The notes beneath the pieces are model-generated. The model saw only the letters and a program-made list of their open reading frames with translations, was not told the DNA's origin and did not search any database. From Gillisia sp. CAL575 (lineage in GTDB: Bacteria; Bacteroidota; Bacteroidia; Flavobacteriales; Flavobacteriaceae), in assembly GCF_000403785.1 (NCBI RefSeq), contig NZ_APHJ01000021.1, positions 372,001 through 436,000 on the forward strand: a stretch of 64,000 nucleotides of DNA. The letters are read 5' to 3'. Positions 62,158 to 64,000 of the stretch are shown piece by piece; positions within the stretch are counted from its first letter, which is position 1; the number at the start of each line of letters is the position of its first letter. A program made the translations under genes and the position numbers.

Positions 62158-62491
62158 GAAATTTGTCGTAAGGATTATTATCCGTGTAATCTATCAAAAA
62201 TAACAAGTCTAAATTATTTTAACTATTTGTAATTCAATTATTTGAAACAAATATAAATACTTCTGTAATAAATATAAAAGAACAATTTTTGAAGACAAAG
62301 AGATTTTTTCAGAGAACCTAAAGTTTTAGAAAAGGGTTAAATCAATATTACAAAGTATAATATATCGATTAACTAATTTTGTAAGACAATTCCTTCGTAA
62401 TTTGATTGTTGCGTAAGAATAATCATACGCATAAATTTAATTCTTAAGTAGATCAGGTTGCGTGATAATGAACTGATTAAAAATTCCTCAA
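62158..62491. other. 334-base convergent gap with no gene
   Basis: AT-rich, between convergent genes. No hairpin terminator, repeat-family member or credible reading frame is seen. Confidence 0.5.
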
Positions 62492-62692
62492 TTACTTGCC
62501 ATTCACTTTTTTATCTATTGCTTTAGATGTCAATAAAATTGAAAGCAAAACAATAACACAAGCTGCACCAACAATTCCAATAAGTGCTATTGAACTATCC
62601 TCACTTAAAAGATCATCAAAATTTAAGACTGTAATATTGTAGGCAACAACAGCAGCAGAAAGCGCTATTAATATGTAGATAAATATTCTCAT
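62492..62692 (-). CDS. Small two-helix membrane protein, marC-linked
   Basis: 66 residues with two hydrophobic helices (FIYILIALSAAVVAYNITVL and ALIGIVGAACVIVLLSILL) and a short acidic loop. Overlaps the marC-type gene by four bases, so the two are translationally coupled. No known family was recognised. Expected in the inner membrane. Confidence 0.65.
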   Translation of the reverse strand: MRIFIYILIALSAAVVAYNITVLNFDDLLSEDSSIALIGIVGAACVIVLLSILLTSKAIDKKVNGK

Positions 62693-63264
62693 TTAAATAA
62701 ATTCTGAATGTTAGCAGCAAATAATTTCACAGCGATAGCTAATAAAATTACACCAAATATTTTTCGGATTACGTTAATTCCTTGTTTTCCTAAAAAGTGC
62801 TCAATCTTACCAGAAGACTTTAGCACTAAAAAGACAAAGATGATATTGATTACAATTGCAACAATAATATTAATTGTATCATATTCTGATCTTAAAGACA
62901 ATAAGGTTGTCATTGTCCCAGCCCCTGCTATTAAAGGAAAGGCCAAAGGAACCACAGCAGAAGTTTCTGGTGTATCATCTTTATAGAGCGTTATTCCAAG
63001 AATCATTTCAAGAGCTAGAAAAAACAAGATAAAGGAACCTGCAACTGCAAAAGAGTTCACATCTATTCCAATTAAATTTAAGATCTCTGCTCCTACAAAC
63101 AGAAACATAATCATTAATATACCTGCTACAATAGAAGCCTTTTCGCTTTGTATATGACCTGCTTTTTTCTTTAGATCTATAATGATTGGGATACTTCCAA
63201 TGATATCTATTACAGCGAATAAAATCATGCTGGCGGTACCAATTTCACGAATATCTAATTTCAT
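62689..63264 (-). CDS. MarC family integral membrane protein
   Basis: 191 residues with six membrane helices. The MarC pattern is seen in FAVIDIIGSIPIIIDLKKKAG (about 16-36), FAVAGSFILFFLALEMILGI and VPLAFPLIAGAGTMTTLLSL. The Pro-Leu-Ala-Phe-Pro segment is a hallmark. The function is unproven; older links to multiple antibiotic resistance were not upheld. A promoter with TTTG and TAATTTTG boxes lies just upstream. Confidence 0.88.
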   Translation of the reverse strand: MKLDIREIGTASMILFAVIDIIGSIPIIIDLKKKAGHIQSEKASIVAGILMIMFLFVGAEILNLIGIDVNSFAVAGSFILFFLALEMILGITLYKDDTPETSAVVPLAFPLIAGAGTMTTLLSLRSEYDTINIIVAIVINIIFVFLVLKSSGKIEHFLGKQGINVIRKIFGVILLAIAVKLFAANIQNLFK

Positions 63265-63287
63265 AACAATAAACTTTAAAATCGCCG

Positions 63288-63317
63288 CAAAATTACTCTT
63301 AAATTGCAGAAAGCAAA
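63288..63317 (-). promoter_or_regulatory. Promoter of marC and the small membrane protein
   Basis: Minus strand: TTTG (63317-63314), an 18-base spacer and TAATTTTG (63295-63288), an exact -7 match, 23 bases before ATG 63264. Confidence 0.55.
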
Positions 63318-63396
63318 TAAATTCCTTAGGAAATTTACAAAAGCAGGAATCCTTAAAAAACCTAGGTTAAAGGGTCTATAAATTCAGTTTATATAA

Positions 63397-63404
63397 TATC
63401 TTTG
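63397..63404 (+). promoter_or_regulatory. Putative -7 promoter box of the DUF3109 gene
   Basis: TATCTTTG, exact TAnnTTTG match, ending five bases before ATG 63410, implying a leaderless or near-leaderless mRNA. Confidence 0.45.
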
Positions 63405-63409
63405 CGGCT

Positions 63410-63979
63410 ATGTTCCAAATAGGTAAAACCATCGTTTCTGAAGATATAATCCAAAAGGATTTCGTGTGCAATCTAGCTGCATGTAAAGGCGCTTGTTGTA
63501 TAGACGGCGATGCCGGAGCACCTTTAGATGCCGAAGAAACTAAAATACTTCAAGATATTTATCCTAACGTTAAGCCTTTTCTACGTAAAGAAGGAATTGC
63601 AGCCATAGAAGCTCAAGGTACATTTATCACTACCGAGGATGGTGAGTTAGAAACTCCTCTTATAAATGGAGCAGATTGTGCTTATGTGACCTTTGATAAT
63701 AGAGGGACTGCCCTATGCGGAATTGAAGAAGCATATAATCAAGGTGAGATCGATTGGAAAAAGCCAGTATCCTGTCATTTATATCCAGTTAGAGTTCAGG
63801 ATTATTCTGAATTTGCAGCAGTAAATTATCATCATTGGCATATTTGCGATGATGCATGTACTCTTGGTAAAGAATTGCAAGTTCCCGTCTACAAATTTGT
63901 AAAACAAGCATTGATAAGAAAGTTTGGAGAAGACTGGTATGGCGAACTTGAAGAAACCGCACAGAAATTAAATAAATAA
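63410..63979 (+). CDS. DUF3109 family cysteine-rich protein
   Basis: 189 residues. Cysteines cluster as FVCNLAACKGACCIDGDAGAPL (about 18-39), then GADCAYV, ALCGIEEAY, VSCHLYPVRV and HICDDACTLGKEL. The spacing resembles the YkgJ-like zinc/iron-sulfur clusters, so metal binding is likely; the function of DUF3109 is unknown. The family is common in Bacteroidota. Complete in the window, close to its right edge. Start fixed by the promoter box just before ATG 63410. Confidence 0.85.
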   Translation: MFQIGKTIVSEDIIQKDFVCNLAACKGACCIDGDAGAPLDAEETKILQDIYPNVKPFLRKEGIAAIEAQGTFITTEDGELETPLINGADCAYVTFDNRGTALCGIEEAYNQGEIDWKKPVSCHLYPVRVQDYSEFAAVNYHHWHICDDACTLGKELQVPVYKFVKQALIRKFGEDWYGELEETAQKLNK

Positions 63980-64000
63980 AATCTTCCTCTTCTGTATCAA

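Noticed and set aside
1-64000. CRISPR array, integrase, transposase, phage or defence genes
   Set aside because: No evenly spaced direct repeats and no such protein motifs were found; the paired inverted repeats are REP-like, not CRISPR.

Overview
The window reads as a chromosomal segment of an AT-rich member of the Flavobacteriaceae (Bacteroidota). Evidence: a SusC/SusD outer-membrane pair, a triple-tyrosine regulator, promoter boxes of the Bacteroidota type (TAnnTTTG), DUF4286 and DUF3109 proteins, and intergenic palindromic repeats of the kind seen in marine flavobacteria. A Gramella/Christiangramia-like marine genus is plausible, but that is inference. No rRNA, CRISPR array, transposase or phage gene is visible; one tRNA-Leu(CAA) is present.

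Layout. Bases 1-5330: the start of fbp (cut by the window edge, minus strand), then on the plus strand two tandem paralogous GNAT acetyltransferases, an aspartate kinase, a fused PlsC/GNAT acyltransferase resembling the aminolipid synthase OlsF, and an NAD(P)-binding oxidoreductase. Bases 5.5-18 kb: a long minus-strand housekeeping run with a frameshifted glyoxalase, a D-3-phosphoglycerate dehydrogenase-like gene, a cupin, mgtE, rsmA, a DUF4286 gene, a TPR protein, serS, an HTTM membrane protein, ribF, pth, rplY and prs.

Bases 18.6-36.8 kb are a self-contained molybdenum-hydroxylase island on the plus strand, interrupted only by a minus-strand GH13 glucan enzyme. It encodes a three-subunit PaoABC-type aldehyde oxidoreductase and a two-subunit IorAB-type oxidoreductase. 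It also encodes a ModE-like DNA-binding protein, a cysteine desulfurase, XdhC, a MocA-like cytidylyltransferase, MoaD, a MoeB-rhodanese fusion, MoaE, a MoaC-MogA fusion, MoaA, MoeA and a TauE/SafE permease. Together these genes can take GTP to a sulfurated molybdopterin cytosine dinucleotide cofactor and insert it into both enzymes. A classical modABC molybdate importer is not in the window.

Bases 36.9-42.6 kb: a GluR0-like ligand-gated potassium channel, a small hypothetical protein, and a divergent SGNH esterase / ABC exporter locus with tesA-ybbA-ybbP synteny. Bases 43-56.6 kb: a polysaccharide utilisation locus with a membrane-spanning triple-tyrosine/LuxR regulator, SusC, SusD, GH16, an EEP-family hydrolase, GH3, and a convergent calcineurin-like phosphoesterase. 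The GH16/GH3 pair points to a beta-glucan such as laminarin; the two phosphoesterase-type enzymes hint at a decorated glucan. Four helically phased CTACAA repeats precede susC and a 20-bp-stem hairpin follows susD.

Bases 56.7-64 kb: tRNA-Leu, a possible 31-residue membrane peptide, a GNAT protein, a PD40 beta-propeller protein, a HupE/UreJ protein, dCMP deaminase, an S41 protease, small membrane proteins, MarC and a cysteine-rich DUF3109 protein.

The least explained signals are regulatory DNA: the CTACAA array, a perfect 16-bp inverted repeat covering the TPR start codon, compound palindromes before each molybdoenzyme operon, and a repeat whose bases form the end of xdhC.
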